Notes under the pieces: model-generated
The model's input: the letters and a program-made list of their open reading frames with translations, nothing else
Databases searched by the model: none
What the model was told of the DNA's origin: nothing
Position numbers and translations under genes: made by a program
DNA from: an uncultured Clostridium sp.
Lineage (GTDB): Bacteria; Bacillota; Clostridia; Oscillospirales; Acutalibacteraceae
NCBI GenBank assembly: GCA_958422185.1
Contig: CATZNW010000019.1
Span: 1-47,914, forward strand
Direction of reading: 5' to 3'
Length of the DNA: 47,914 nt
Shown: piece by piece, positions 1 through 7,596 of the stretch
How the letters are laid out: each line of letters opens with the position of its first letter
Position numbering within the stretch: the stretch's first letter is position 1

Positions 1-1
1 T

Positions 2-55
2 TGAAAATGTAAAGCATATATCGCGCGGTTCAGCCGACTTTATCGACAGTCTGAA
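2..55 (-). repeat. 54-bp terminal inverted repeat, left copy
   Basis: Positions 2-55 are the exact reverse complement of 47861-47914. Read on the minus strand it begins TTCAGACTGTCGATAAAG and lies directly behind the hairpin at 53-77, downstream of the minus-strand phosphoesterase gene. The right copy has the same placement: gene, hairpin, repeat, contig end. No open frame or transposase is visible in it. It is probably a dispersed intergenic repeat at which assembly stopped. A true terminal inverted repeat of a linear element is possible but nothing else supports it. Confidence 0.9.
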
Positions 56-81
56 GCGGCTGAACATCAGCCGCTTCTTTT
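53..81. terminator. GC-rich hairpin at left end
   Basis: An 11-bp perfect stem (53-63 with 67-77, loop ACA) is followed on the plus strand by TTTT. On the minus strand, where the phosphoesterase gene ends, it is preceded by an A run and followed by the terminal repeat rather than a U tract, so as a terminator of that gene it would be atypical. Confidence 0.55.
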
Positions 82-94
82 GTATCATATTATG

Positions 95-1351
95 TTATTT
101 TTTCTTTTCCGGTTTGCCTTTTTTCTTTTTTGCAACAACTATAACTACAGCAATAACTATGCAAACAGCGGCAATTCCGCCGACAGTGCCGAATACGGTG
201 GGCAGAAATGTGTTTTTATATGCGCTGTAACCATAACTCACTTTATACGAATTTGAAACATCATAGTCAAGCAGATCATTATACATGATTACTTCTGTTT
301 CAAAATCGGCAAGGTCGTTTTCATCAAGCGTTACAGTGCGTACCCCGTGTACATCGCCATAGCTGTAAAAGCCTGTTTCAGGGCAGGCAACAAGCTTGAT
401 TCCCTGATATTCGCCTACAAAAGTGTTTGTATGGTCATGTCCGAAAAATGCCCCAAGTATGTCTCCCTGCTCAGCCCAGCTTTCAAACTGGCCGTGATTC
501 GTGTTCGGCGGGCAGGGTCCCTCGTTAACATCGCCCTGGTAAATATATTCGTCGTTTGCAATATAATATTTTCCTTCATGGCCGCCGTTTCCGCTGACCG
601 CGCCGTCCGTGCCTTTTTCAGTCTCGGTCAGCATCTCGTAAACCTCGGGCACAATTATATGCTGAAACAATAAGGACGGCATCGGAGCTCCGCCGTTTTC
701 ATCCTTTAATTCGTTTGAAACTTTCCTGTACCACTGTGTTTGGTCCTCGTGCACATATCCGTACCCTCCGCCTTCTTCTTCCGTGGCATAGGGATTTGAA
801 TCCATGAACCAAAGGTTAAAAATATCTTTTTCGCCCGCGCTGTCCTTAACCGTAAGGTTGTAATTTCCCACTCCTGTCATTTCGTCGCCTTCCGTCGCAA
901 GGCAGCCTCCGTAAAGCTGAAAACGGTGAAGTATGTACTCCTTAGCCGCTTCCTCTTCATACCCGTTATCCTCGCTGGCCAGTCCTTCATGATCGTGGTT
1001 TCCGAAAACAAGAGCAAACGGGATCCCGCTTGCCTCGATCGGCTGCGCCACTTTGTCTATCGCTTCGTCTGTCTGGGTCTTGTCAACCCCGTTCCACCAT
1101 CCGGCAATATTATCGCCCAAGAGAACGATAAGATCAGGCTCGGTCTTTGTGATAGCGGCGGTGATCATATCCGTTGTTTCCTGCTGCGGTTCGTTTGTAT
1201 CCTGCAGATCGGATAAGATCAGAATTTTAAATTTTCCGTTTCGGAACTGCAAGCCGCTGCCCTCCGCCGCAAGCGCGCTCATGGGAAAACAGCAGAGCAG
1301 CACGGCAAAAACTGCGAAAAGCGCAATCGCGTTTTTTAAAAATTTTGTCAT
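95..1351 (-). CDS. Secreted, membrane-anchored metallophosphoesterase
   Basis: Calcineurin-like phosphoesterase exported across the membrane. A lysine-led hydrophobic signal segment ending near a run of Ala forms the N-terminus. The metallophosphoesterase motifs follow in order: ILILSDLQ, LLGDN, FGNHDHEG, LLFQH and GHDHTN. The usual D-x-H of the first motif reads D-L-Q, as in some purple-acid-phosphatase-like families. A C-terminal transmembrane helix with a lysine-rich tail would hold the enzyme on the outer face of the membrane. An in-frame ATG lies at 1369, but the AGAGGGG ribosome site falls inside that reading and is 8 nt before the ATG at 1351, so 1351 is preferred. Last gene of the minus-strand run. 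Substrate unknown; a phosphate ester or phospholipid head group is possible. Confidence 0.85.
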   Translation of the reverse strand: MTKFLKNAIALFAVFAVLLCCFPMSALAAEGSGLQFRNGKFKILILSDLQDTNEPQQETTDMITAAITKTEPDLIVLLGDNIAGWWNGVDKTQTDEAIDKVAQPIEASGIPFALVFGNHDHEGLASEDNGYEEEAAKEYILHRFQLYGGCLATEGDEMTGVGNYNLTVKDSAGEKDIFNLWFMDSNPYATEEEGGGYGYVHEDQTQWYRKVSNELKDENGGAPMPSLLFQHIIVPEVYEMLTETEKGTDGAVSGNGGHEGKYYIANDEYIYQGDVNEGPCPPNTNHGQFESWAEQGDILGAFFGHDHTNTFVGEYQGIKLVACPETGFYSYGDVHGVRTVTLDENDLADFETEVIMYNDLLDYDVSNSYKVSYGYSAYKNTFLPTVFGTVGGIAAVCIVIAVVIVVAKKKKGKPEKKK

Positions 1352-1375
1352 AATCATAACCCCTCTCATTTATGA

Positions 1376-1882
1376 TTATTTGTTTCCTGCGTTAACGTTG
1401 TTTTTAAGAGTCTGTAAAAAAATGATAAGTTCCGGCGAACAGTTCTGTTTTGTTATTATAATGCCGGTATTTATGGCCGGCATTATGTAAAAATTCGTTT
1501 GCGTTTCGACTATTCTGTAAATATCTTCGTAAAAATATTTTGAATAATGCTGCTCATTTTTGGATTCCAGGTAATTGCTGTAAAATTCAGTGGTTATCAC
1601 GGGGCATTTTTGCAGCGCCCTGTTTGAATCATACGCCTTTTTAACAGCGCTGTTAAAAGCCAGAATAAACACAGCAAAAAGCAGAACCATAAAAATTACA
1701 AACAAAATCACGGCAAAAATTTTATCCGCTCCCGGCTGGACAAGATTCAGCAAGAGCAGAAGTAGAAAAAGAATTCCGTATAAAATACCTATTGCTATTA
1801 ATTTCGTCCTGTTTATCGCGTAATTCCAGCGCTTGTATTCCTCATAGGTATTAGCCGTTTGATTCGTAAATAAAGGTTCCAT
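1376..1882 (-). CDS. YcxB-like membrane protein (paralog 1)
   Basis: 168 aa. Starts MEPLFTNQTAN, then two closely spaced transmembrane helices (about residues 28-47 and 53-75) and a soluble C-terminal domain with conserved FYxDxYRIVETQTNFYI and ITKQNCSPELIIFLQ, the pattern of the YcxB-like family (PF14317 type). Family function is unknown. The ATG has a clear GGAGG about 7 nt upstream. It lies 24 nt after a paralog that is similar along its whole length, so the pair arose by tandem duplication. It is co-directional with luxS and the phosphoesterase gene. Confidence 0.8.
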   Translation of the reverse strand: MEPLFTNQTANTYEEYKRWNYAINRTKLIAIGILYGILFLLLLLLNLVQPGADKIFAVILFVIFMVLLFAVFILAFNSAVKKAYDSNRALQKCPVITTEFYSNYLESKNEQHYSKYFYEDIYRIVETQTNFYIMPAINTGIIITKQNCSPELIIFLQTLKNNVNAGNK

Positions 1883-1906
1883 GATTTCCCTCCAAAATGT
1901 TTTGGA

Positions 1907-2404
1907 TCATCCGTTCCTGCGGCGTTTGTTTTTTTCTTTCAGATCCTGCAAAAATACGATAAGTTCCGGCGAACAGTTTTGTTTGATGATGATGATTCCC
2001 GTATTACTTGAAGTCATAAGATAAAAGTGTGTTTTAGTTTCTATTATTCTATAAAAATTTTTATATTGACATTCGCTTATGGATTTTTCTTTTTTACAAA
2101 TAAGATGATCCTCATAAAAATCTATTATATTTACAGGATTGTTAACTAGTTCTTTGTTTGTATAATAGGCACGTTTGATTGCCCGTTTATACCTTGTGAA
2201 CCATATTGCTGTTACAATCATTGCAATAGCGGCTGGAAACAACATATAGTAATACGGATAACCCCTCAGAAAATATGCGCAAAAAATAAGGTATAAAATT
2301 ATTATTAACGCAAATTGGATTCTCCTCTTTTTAGTGATTGCCCGGTTAAAATGCTTAAAGTCATTAAAACTGTTTTCAGCCCTTGTTGTAAATAAAGGTT
2401 CCGT
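1907..2404 (-). CDS. YcxB-like membrane protein (paralog 2), apparent ACG start
   Basis: Reading back from the obvious C-terminal domain, the open frame aligns with the neighbouring paralog to its first residues (EPLFTTRAEN against MEPLFTNQTAN). The codon at the initiator position (2404-2402) is ACG. AAGGAG lies 5 nt upstream, and the in-frame codon just before that is the TAA stop of luxS, so no earlier start exists. The first ordinary ATG (2245) lies inside the second transmembrane helix and would remove the first. Restored length is 165 aa against 168 in the paralog. The gene either starts at ACG, perhaps by coupling to luxS termination, or lost its start by a T-to-C change. The domain layout matches paralog 1. 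Confidence 0.7.
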   Translation of the reverse strand, partial: TEPLFTTRAENSFNDFKHFNRAITKKRRIQFALIIILYLIFCAYFLRGYPYYYMLFPAAIAMIVTAIWFTRYKRAIKRAYYTNKELVNNPVNIIDFYEDHLICKKEKSISECQYKNFYRIIETKTHFYLMTSSNTGIIIIKQNCSPELIVFLQDLKEKNKRRRNG

Positions 2405-2413
2405 GCTGTCTCC

Positions 2414-2872
2414 TTATTCGGGATATTTAAGGTCTTCTTTGGTCCAGTCCTTTATAACTTCAAGAAATTCCTTTGCCTCTTCCTTTGCCTGCGCAAGATT
2501 ATGATCCTTGCAGTTGCCGCATTCTTTCATGGTTGCGCCGGGGATCATGCCCCAGTAATCCGCAATGTACTGAAACGCTTCTTTAATGAGTTTAATGGAA
2601 TATCCGTCCGAAAGGGAACGGGTCAGAAAATAAAATCCCGTTCTGCACCCCATGGGGCCGAAGTATATAATGTTATCTCCGAATTCTGTGTTGCGAACAT
2701 AAGTTGCAAAAATATGCTCAATGGTGTGCATGGCGGCATTTGTCATTACCGGCTCTCTGTTCGGCTCTCGCATTCTTATGTCATAGGTGGTAATGTCGTC
2801 GTCTATCCGGCTGATATAAATTCCTTTTTTCAGTTTGTTGTGGTCGATCTGAAAACTCGGTATCGTTTTCAC
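2414..2872 (-). CDS. luxS: S-ribosylhomocysteine lyase LuxS
   Basis: 152 aa, full length for LuxS, which cleaves S-ribosylhomocysteine to homocysteine and DPD, the autoinducer-2 precursor, in the activated methyl cycle. Visible are the metal-binding HTIEH (His49, His53), GCRTG with the candidate catalytic Cys76, and ECGNCKDH with the third metal ligand Cys121. The start overlaps the stop of the upstream phospholipase-like gene by 4 nt (ATGA), indicating translational coupling. The ribosome site of the following YcxB-like gene abuts its stop. No Pfs or MetE/MetH partner lies in the window. Confidence 0.96.
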   Translation of the reverse strand: MKTIPSFQIDHNKLKKGIYISRIDDDITTYDIRMREPNREPVMTNAAMHTIEHIFATYVRNTEFGDNIIYFGPMGCRTGFYFLTRSLSDGYSIKLIKEAFQYIADYWGMIPGATMKECGNCKDHNLAQAKEEAKEFLEVIKDWTKEDLKYPE

Positions 2873-3789
2873 TGCACTTTCACTCCCGTTAAAAATGATA
2901 TGTTTTCTGTGATCTCCGCTCCGCTCATGCCGGCGTTCAGACGCTTTATCATTTTTACCGCGTCCGTTTTTGCAAGTTCAAAAAGTTGTGTGAAACTTTC
3001 ATTCCTCATTTCACCGCCGAAGGGCGATCTCCAGTTTCTGTTATTAATATTAACATATTTTATCGCTTTTTCCAAGTCATCTGTTCTCAGAAATGCTGAT
3101 ATTCTGAAATTTCCCGTGAACGGGAAAAACAAACGTTCCGCGCGTTTCAGGAATTTTTCTTTTTTTCCGCTGCCGTCCGTCAAAAGCCTTTGCGCTGCGC
3201 GTGTGTCCCTGACAGCCTGGGTAGCATCCTGAGCCGTAAACTCATAAGGCGCAACGATTTCTCCGGCAGACGCTAAGACCTCGGAAACTTTTTCAAGTTC
3301 CTTTTGAGTAAAATTCATCATATTTTCGGTCTTATATGCTTTCGGTCTTTCCGCGCGTTCTTTTTCTTTCAGCAGCACGGAATCAAGTGAAAGCTCTATC
3401 ATATTGTGGACCGAATGTTCGTTTAATTCAGGAAATTTTTCGGTTATCCTGTTCTGCACAAAATAAATATAAGGGTGGCATATCCTGTCCAGCGAATAAT
3501 GCAGAAGAAAACCGTAAACGTAACTTTTCGCAATATTGTTATCGCCGGCTGACGCGCAATATGCCATAAAGCGGTCAAGAATCTCTCCGCATCTTGCCCT
3601 GTGCATTGCCGAACCCGCTTTTCTGAGCGTTTTTCCTTTCTGCCAGGGCAGCGCCCGGTGGAAAAAGAAAATGTCTGGGCCCTGCGCTCCTATGAAAACG
3701 GCGTCTTCATTAAGCGGAAAATCCGCTTCGCTTCTTAGGATCTCCATTATGTCCTTTGCAAAAAGATAATGTGTAGAAAACGCAGGCAT
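2869..3789 (-). CDS. Zinc-dependent phospholipase C-like protein
   Basis: 306 aa. The N-terminal half matches the zinc-dependent phospholipase C fold (PF00882): STHYLFAKDI near the start, then IGAQGPDIFFFHR, a conserved His after MHR, and YGFLLHYSLDRICHPYIYF, supplying the His/Asp metal-ligand pattern. Unlike clostridial alpha-toxins there is no signal peptide, so it is probably cytoplasmic and of unknown substrate. Start codon is directly at the end of the pseudouridine synthase gene (1-nt overlap) and its stop overlaps luxS, so the three are one translation-coupled unit. Confidence 0.8.
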   Translation of the reverse strand: MPAFSTHYLFAKDIMEILRSEADFPLNEDAVFIGAQGPDIFFFHRALPWQKGKTLRKAGSAMHRARCGEILDRFMAYCASAGDNNIAKSYVYGFLLHYSLDRICHPYIYFVQNRITEKFPELNEHSVHNMIELSLDSVLLKEKERAERPKAYKTENMMNFTQKELEKVSEVLASAGEIVAPYEFTAQDATQAVRDTRAAQRLLTDGSGKKEKFLKRAERLFFPFTGNFRISAFLRTDDLEKAIKYVNINNRNWRSPFGGEMRNESFTQLFELAKTDAVKMIKRLNAGMSGAEITENISFLTGVKVQ

Positions 3790-4655
3790 TATCTCATCCC
3801 CTTGGTCAAATTATTAAGATCTTCCGGAAATCCGGAAACGATGTGAATGCTTTTTCCCGAAACGGGGTGTGTAAAATAAATATCCCGGCAATGCAGTGCC
3901 TGTCTGTTAATATCATCGGTTCCGCCGCCGTATAGAGTATCCCCGGCAAGAGGAAAGCCTATATGCGCCATGTGAACCCTTATCTGGTGGGTCCGCCCTG
4001 TTTCGAGCTCAAGCTTAAGCAGGGTGTATTTTTCATTATGCGCCAGAGGCTCGTAATGCGTAACGGCCCTTTCGCCGTCCGGCGCAACGCAGCGTTTTAT
4101 GATGCTTTCACGCTCCCGCTTTATGGGTGCGTCGATCACGCCGCCGTGCCCGATCATTCCGCAGGCGACCGCATAATAATCTTTCTTTACTTTACCGGCT
4201 AGTTTTGCGGCGGCAAGTTCGTTTTTCGCAATCAAAACGATCCCGCTTGTATCCCTGTCCAGCCGGAAAACAGCGCGGAAAGCGCCGGGGTAAATATTAG
4301 CGACTGCGTTTGAAAGTGTGTCTCCTCTGTGGTTCCTGCTCTCATGTACAGGCATATTCGCAGGTTTGTCCGCTGCGATCAGATCTTGATCCTCAAATAA
4401 AATCTTTATCTTCGTTTTAGATTTTTCCGGCGCGTTTCCGGATTCTTCTATGTTTATTCTGAGCGTATCGCCGGCGGATAATAAGTCTATCGCGCGCGTG
4501 TGACCGCCGTTTTTCAGGATCCCGTTTTCGCAATTCTTAAGTTTTTTTAGCAGAGCGCCGGAAACCCCGAATCCATAAAGAAAATCTTTAATTCTTTTTC
4601 CTGAATCTTCATCTTTGATTTCAAAATCAATCGTTCTCATATTTAGATTATACAT
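3789..4655 (-). CDS. RluA-family pseudouridine synthase
   Basis: 288 aa. Isomerises specific uridines to pseudouridine in rRNA or tRNA. An S4-like N-terminal region (FLYGFGVSGALLKKLKNCENGILKNG) precedes the catalytic domain with FRLDRDTSGIVLIAKN, where Asp133 is the expected catalytic residue, and the RTHQIRVHMAHIGFPLAGDTLYGG motif. The exact target (RluC/RluD type) cannot be told by eye. Two starts are close: ATG 4655 and ATG 4640. Neither has a strong Shine-Dalgarno, though a weak GAAG precedes the first. It heads the minus-strand run. Confidence 0.9.
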   Translation of the reverse strand: MYNLNMRTIDFEIKDEDSGKRIKDFLYGFGVSGALLKKLKNCENGILKNGGHTRAIDLLSAGDTLRINIEESGNAPEKSKTKIKILFEDQDLIAADKPANMPVHESRNHRGDTLSNAVANIYPGAFRAVFRLDRDTSGIVLIAKNELAAAKLAGKVKKDYYAVACGMIGHGGVIDAPIKRERESIIKRCVAPDGERAVTHYEPLAHNEKYTLLKLELETGRTHQIRVHMAHIGFPLAGDTLYGGGTDDINRQALHCRDIYFTHPVSGKSIHIVSGFPEDLNNLTKGMR

Positions 4656-4682
4656 TTTACTTCATTTTAAAGCAATAGGCTA

Positions 4683-4711
4683 TTGAAAATACGGTGAAAC
4701 CGTGTTAAAAT
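4683..4711 (+). promoter_or_regulatory. Promoter of hydrogenase maturation operon
   Basis: TTGAAA, 17-nt spacer, TAAAAT. The spacer holds a short inverted repeat ACGGT-GAA-ACCGT (4691-4703), a possible operator. The inferred transcription start near 4718 excludes the GTG at 4702 as a start for the first gene. Confidence 0.6.
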
Positions 4712-4760
4712 ATTCACAATACCGCAAACTGACGGAAAGCATAACAATTATCCTGACCGA

Positions 4761-4813
4761 AAGCGCGCAGCATATCTGCTATTACCGCGCTTTTTTGCGC
4801 GGATTTTTCTTTT
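4761..4813 (+). promoter_or_regulatory. Attenuator-like leader of the hyd maturation operon
   Basis: A terminator-like hairpin CCGCGC/GCGCGG (4785-4790 with 4797-4802) is followed by ATTTTTCTTTT, just before the ribosome site of the first gene. Upstream AAGCGCG (4761-4767) can instead pair with CGCGCTT (4786-4792), which would destroy the terminator. Two exclusive folds in a roughly 110-nt leader suggest transcription attenuation. No known riboswitch class was recognised. Confidence 0.5.
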
Positions 4814-4827
4814 CAGGAGGGATTTTT

Positions 4828-5073
4828 ACGGAAACTCGAGTTGCCGTAATAGGCATTATTGTTGAAAACAGGGATTCGGTGGCGGAACTCAATGCTGTTT
4901 TGTCCGAATACGGAGATTATATCATAGGCAGAATGGGCGTGCCGTATCATAAAAGGAATATAAATATCATTTCGGTGGCGATAGACGCCCCGCAGGATAT
5001 GATCAATACTCTCGGCGGGAAGATCGGAAGGCTCAGCGGCGTTTCCGCCAAAACCGCGTATGCCAATGTTTGA
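4828..5073 (+). CDS. TM1266-type iron-only hydrogenase system regulator, apparent ACG start
   Basis: 81 aa from ACG. ACT-like fold protein of the family that accompanies [FeFe]-hydrogenase maturation genes: ETRVAVIGIIVENRDSV, YGDYIIGRMGVPY, ISVAIDAPQDMINTLGGKIG and GVSAKTAYA are all typical. Family members usually begin METR; here the codon before GAA ACT CGA is ACG (4828-4830), 7 nt behind a strong AGGAGG. The only upstream start in frame (GTG 4702) precedes the inferred transcription start and would add a tail unrelated to the family. The end overlaps hydE by 14 nt. This is the second apparent ACG start in the window. Confidence 0.8.
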   Translation, partial: TETRVAVIGIIVENRDSVAELNAVLSEYGDYIIGRMGVPYHKRNINIISVAIDAPQDMINTLGGKIGRLSGVSAKTAYANV

Positions 5074-6103
5074 AACGTTGATAGATAAATTGCGCAAAAA
5101 TACCTTTCTAAGCAGGGATGAGTATAAATTGCTTATAGAAAACAGGGATAAATGCGCTGCGTATCTTTTTAAGAACGCGCGGCAGGTCCGCGATTCGGTC
5201 TACGGCAGAAACGTTTATATTCGGGGTCTTGTTGAGATCTCAAATCATTGTAAAAACAATTGCTTCTATTGCGGCATACGCCGGTCAAACGGCAACATTT
5301 CACGATACCGGCTTTATGAAAATGATATTCTGCGCTGTGCGGATCGGGGATATGAACTCGGTTTTCGAACCTTTGTTTTGCAGGGCGGCGAAGATATGTA
5401 TTATACCGATGATGTGCTTTGCGGCATAGTAAGCAGTATAAAAGAAAAGTATCCTGAATGCGCCGTAACGCTCTCTTTGGGGGAGCGGAGTCATGAAAGC
5501 TATAAGCGTCTTAAAGATGCCGGCGCGGACAGGTATCTGCTTCGTCATGAAACCTCAAATAAAACGCATTATGAAAAACTGCACCCTTCTGAGATGAGTT
5601 TTGAAAACAGGGTGCGGTGTCTTGCAGATCTGAAGACTTTAGGCTATCAGACAGGCGCGGGATTTATGGTCGGCTCACCTTATCAGACTGTGGATGACCT
5701 TGCCGGCGAATTTGCGTTTTTAAAGGCGATCAATCCCGAAATGGTAGGTATGGGACCGTTCGTTCCCCATTGCGATACACCGTTTTGCTGTTTCCCCGGC
5801 GGCTCCGCGGAACTGTCGCTGTTTATGCTTGCGCTTGTAAGGCTTACATTGCCGCATGCGCTGCTGCCCGCCACTACCGCCCTTGCAACTGTAGATGGCA
5901 AAGGCCACGAAAACGGCATGAATGCGGGCGCAAACGTGCTTATGCCGAATCTTACCCCGGAGGATGAGCGGAAGAAGTATGCCCTTTATAATAATAAAGC
6001 AGGCACGGGCGCGGAATCCGCGGAAGGAATTGCTCTGTTAAAAGAGCAAATGAGCTGTGCCGGCTATGAGATCGTTGCTGACAGGGGAGATTATAAATCC
6101 TGA
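5060..6103 (+). CDS. hydE: [FeFe]-hydrogenase maturation radical SAM enzyme HydE
   Basis: 347 aa. Radical SAM enzyme that helps build the organic part of the 2Fe subcluster of the hydrogenase H-cluster. The CX3CX2C cluster motif is C64-KNN-C68-FY-C71, followed by GIRRSN and a TIM-barrel region with VLQGGED, LRHET and the GAGFMVGSPYQT segment typical of HydE. It resembles biotin synthase, but placement between a TM1266 regulator and HydG/HydF settles the call. Start ATG 5060 overlaps the upstream gene; ATG 5066 is an alternative. Confidence 0.93.
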   Translation: MPMFETLIDKLRKNTFLSRDEYKLLIENRDKCAAYLFKNARQVRDSVYGRNVYIRGLVEISNHCKNNCFYCGIRRSNGNISRYRLYENDILRCADRGYELGFRTFVLQGGEDMYYTDDVLCGIVSSIKEKYPECAVTLSLGERSHESYKRLKDAGADRYLLRHETSNKTHYEKLHPSEMSFENRVRCLADLKTLGYQTGAGFMVGSPYQTVDDLAGEFAFLKAINPEMVGMGPFVPHCDTPFCCFPGGSAELSLFMLALVRLTLPHALLPATTALATVDGKGHENGMNAGANVLMPNLTPEDERKKYALYNNKAGTGAESAEGIALLKEQMSCAGYEIVADRGDYKS

Positions 6104-6147
6104 AAATATAACATATACAAAATCTTTTAATGAAAGGTAATGAGAAT

Positions 6148-7569
6148 ATGATAAAATACGATCCGAAATCACTTAAGGCGGAGGAGTTTATTAATGACGC
6201 GGAAATTCAGGAAACCCTGAAATATGCGGACGAGCATAAGGATGATCTTGAACTTGTTGACAGGATCATAGAAAAGGCGAAACGGAGAAAAGGTTTGGAT
6301 CACAGAGAGGCAAGCGTGCTTCTGGCGTGCGATAACGAGGAAAAGATTAAGGAGATATACGATCTTGCCGAACAGATAAAAAAGGATTTTTACGGTAACC
6401 GGATCGTCATGTTCGCGCCGCTCTATCTTTCAAATTATTGTGTAAACGGCTGCCTTTATTGCCCGTATCATCAGAAAAACAAGCATATCGCAAGAAAGAA
6501 ACTGACTCAGGAAGAGGTTGCAAAAGAGGTTGTCGCTCTTCAGGATATGGGTCATAAACGTCTTGCTATAGAGGCGGGAGAGGATCCTGTAAACAATCCT
6601 ATTGAATACATACTTGACTGTATCAAAACCATTTATTCAATCAAACACAAAAACGGCGCTATCCGCCGTGTAAATGTAAATATCGCCGCCACAACGGTTG
6701 AAAATTACAGAAAACTGAAAGAGGCGGGTATCGGTACTTATATCCTGTTTCAGGAAACATATCACAAGGAAAGTTATGAGTATCTGCACCCGACGGGACC
6801 GAAACACAATTACGCTTATCATACAGAGGCGATGGACAGAGCAATGGAGGGCGGAATAGACGATGTCGGCATCGGTGTGCTCTTTGGCCTTGATAAGTAC
6901 AGATATGAGTTTGCCGGTCTTCTTATGCACGCGGAGCATCTGGAGGCGGTTCACGGAGTCGGTCCCCACACAATAAGCGTTCCGCGCGTCAAAAGAGCGG
7001 ACGATATTGACCCGGATGATTTTGATAATTCGCTCAGCGACGAAATGTTCTGCAAGATTGCCGCTTGTATCAGAATAGCCGTTCCTTATACGGGAATGAT
7101 CATTTCCACCCGCGAGACACCGGCAGTCCGTGAAAAGATCATTCGCCTTGGCGTAAGCCAGATAAGCGGCGGATCAAGAACTTCCGTCGGCGGTTACTGC
7201 GAAGAGGAAAGGCCTCATGATACCGAGCAGTTTGACGTTTCGGATAACCGAACGCTTGATGAAGTTGTAAACTGGCTTATGGGAGCGGGATATATTCCGT
7301 CTTTCTGTACTGCCTGCTATCGTGAGGGCAGAACAGGCGACCGCTTTATGAGCCTTTGCAAATCAGGCCAGATACAGAATTGCTGCCATCCGAACGCGCT
7401 TATGACTTTAAAAGAATTCCTTATGGATTACGCAAGCGAGGACACAAGAAAGACAGGCGAGGCGCTTATTGAAAAAGAAATTGAGAATATCGGCAGTGAA
7501 AAAGTAAAACAGATCGTGCGTGAGCGCCTCGTTAAGATCGAAAACGGAGAGAGGGATTTCAGATTTTAA
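6148..7569 (+). CDS. hydG: [FeFe]-hydrogenase maturation radical SAM tyrosine lyase HydG
   Basis: 473 aa from ATG 6148. Cleaves tyrosine to p-cresol and supplies CO and cyanide as an Fe(CO)2(CN) synthon for the hydrogenase H-cluster. NYCVNGCLYCPYH carries the radical SAM CX3CX2C motif. The C-terminal CTACYREGRTGDRFMSLC...NCCHPNA holds the second, dangler-iron cluster ligands that separate HydG from ThiH. An in-frame ATG at 6130 exists, but the AAAGG and homology favour 6148. Follows hydE after about 44 nt in the same operon. Confidence 0.95.
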   Translation: MIKYDPKSLKAEEFINDAEIQETLKYADEHKDDLELVDRIIEKAKRRKGLDHREASVLLACDNEEKIKEIYDLAEQIKKDFYGNRIVMFAPLYLSNYCVNGCLYCPYHQKNKHIARKKLTQEEVAKEVVALQDMGHKRLAIEAGEDPVNNPIEYILDCIKTIYSIKHKNGAIRRVNVNIAATTVENYRKLKEAGIGTYILFQETYHKESYEYLHPTGPKHNYAYHTEAMDRAMEGGIDDVGIGVLFGLDKYRYEFAGLLMHAEHLEAVHGVGPHTISVPRVKRADDIDPDDFDNSLSDEMFCKIAACIRIAVPYTGMIISTRETPAVREKIIRLGVSQISGGSRTSVGGYCEEERPHDTEQFDVSDNRTLDEVVNWLMGAGYIPSFCTACYREGRTGDRFMSLCKSGQIQNCCHPNALMTLKEFLMDYASEDTRKTGEALIEKEIENIGSEKVKQIVRERLVKIENGERDFRF

Positions 7570-7596
7570 CCGCGAATGTTGAACGGAGATGATCAT

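Noticed and set aside
2501..3232. 243-codon plus-strand frame
   Set aside because: Antisense to luxS and the phospholipase-like gene, both unambiguous.
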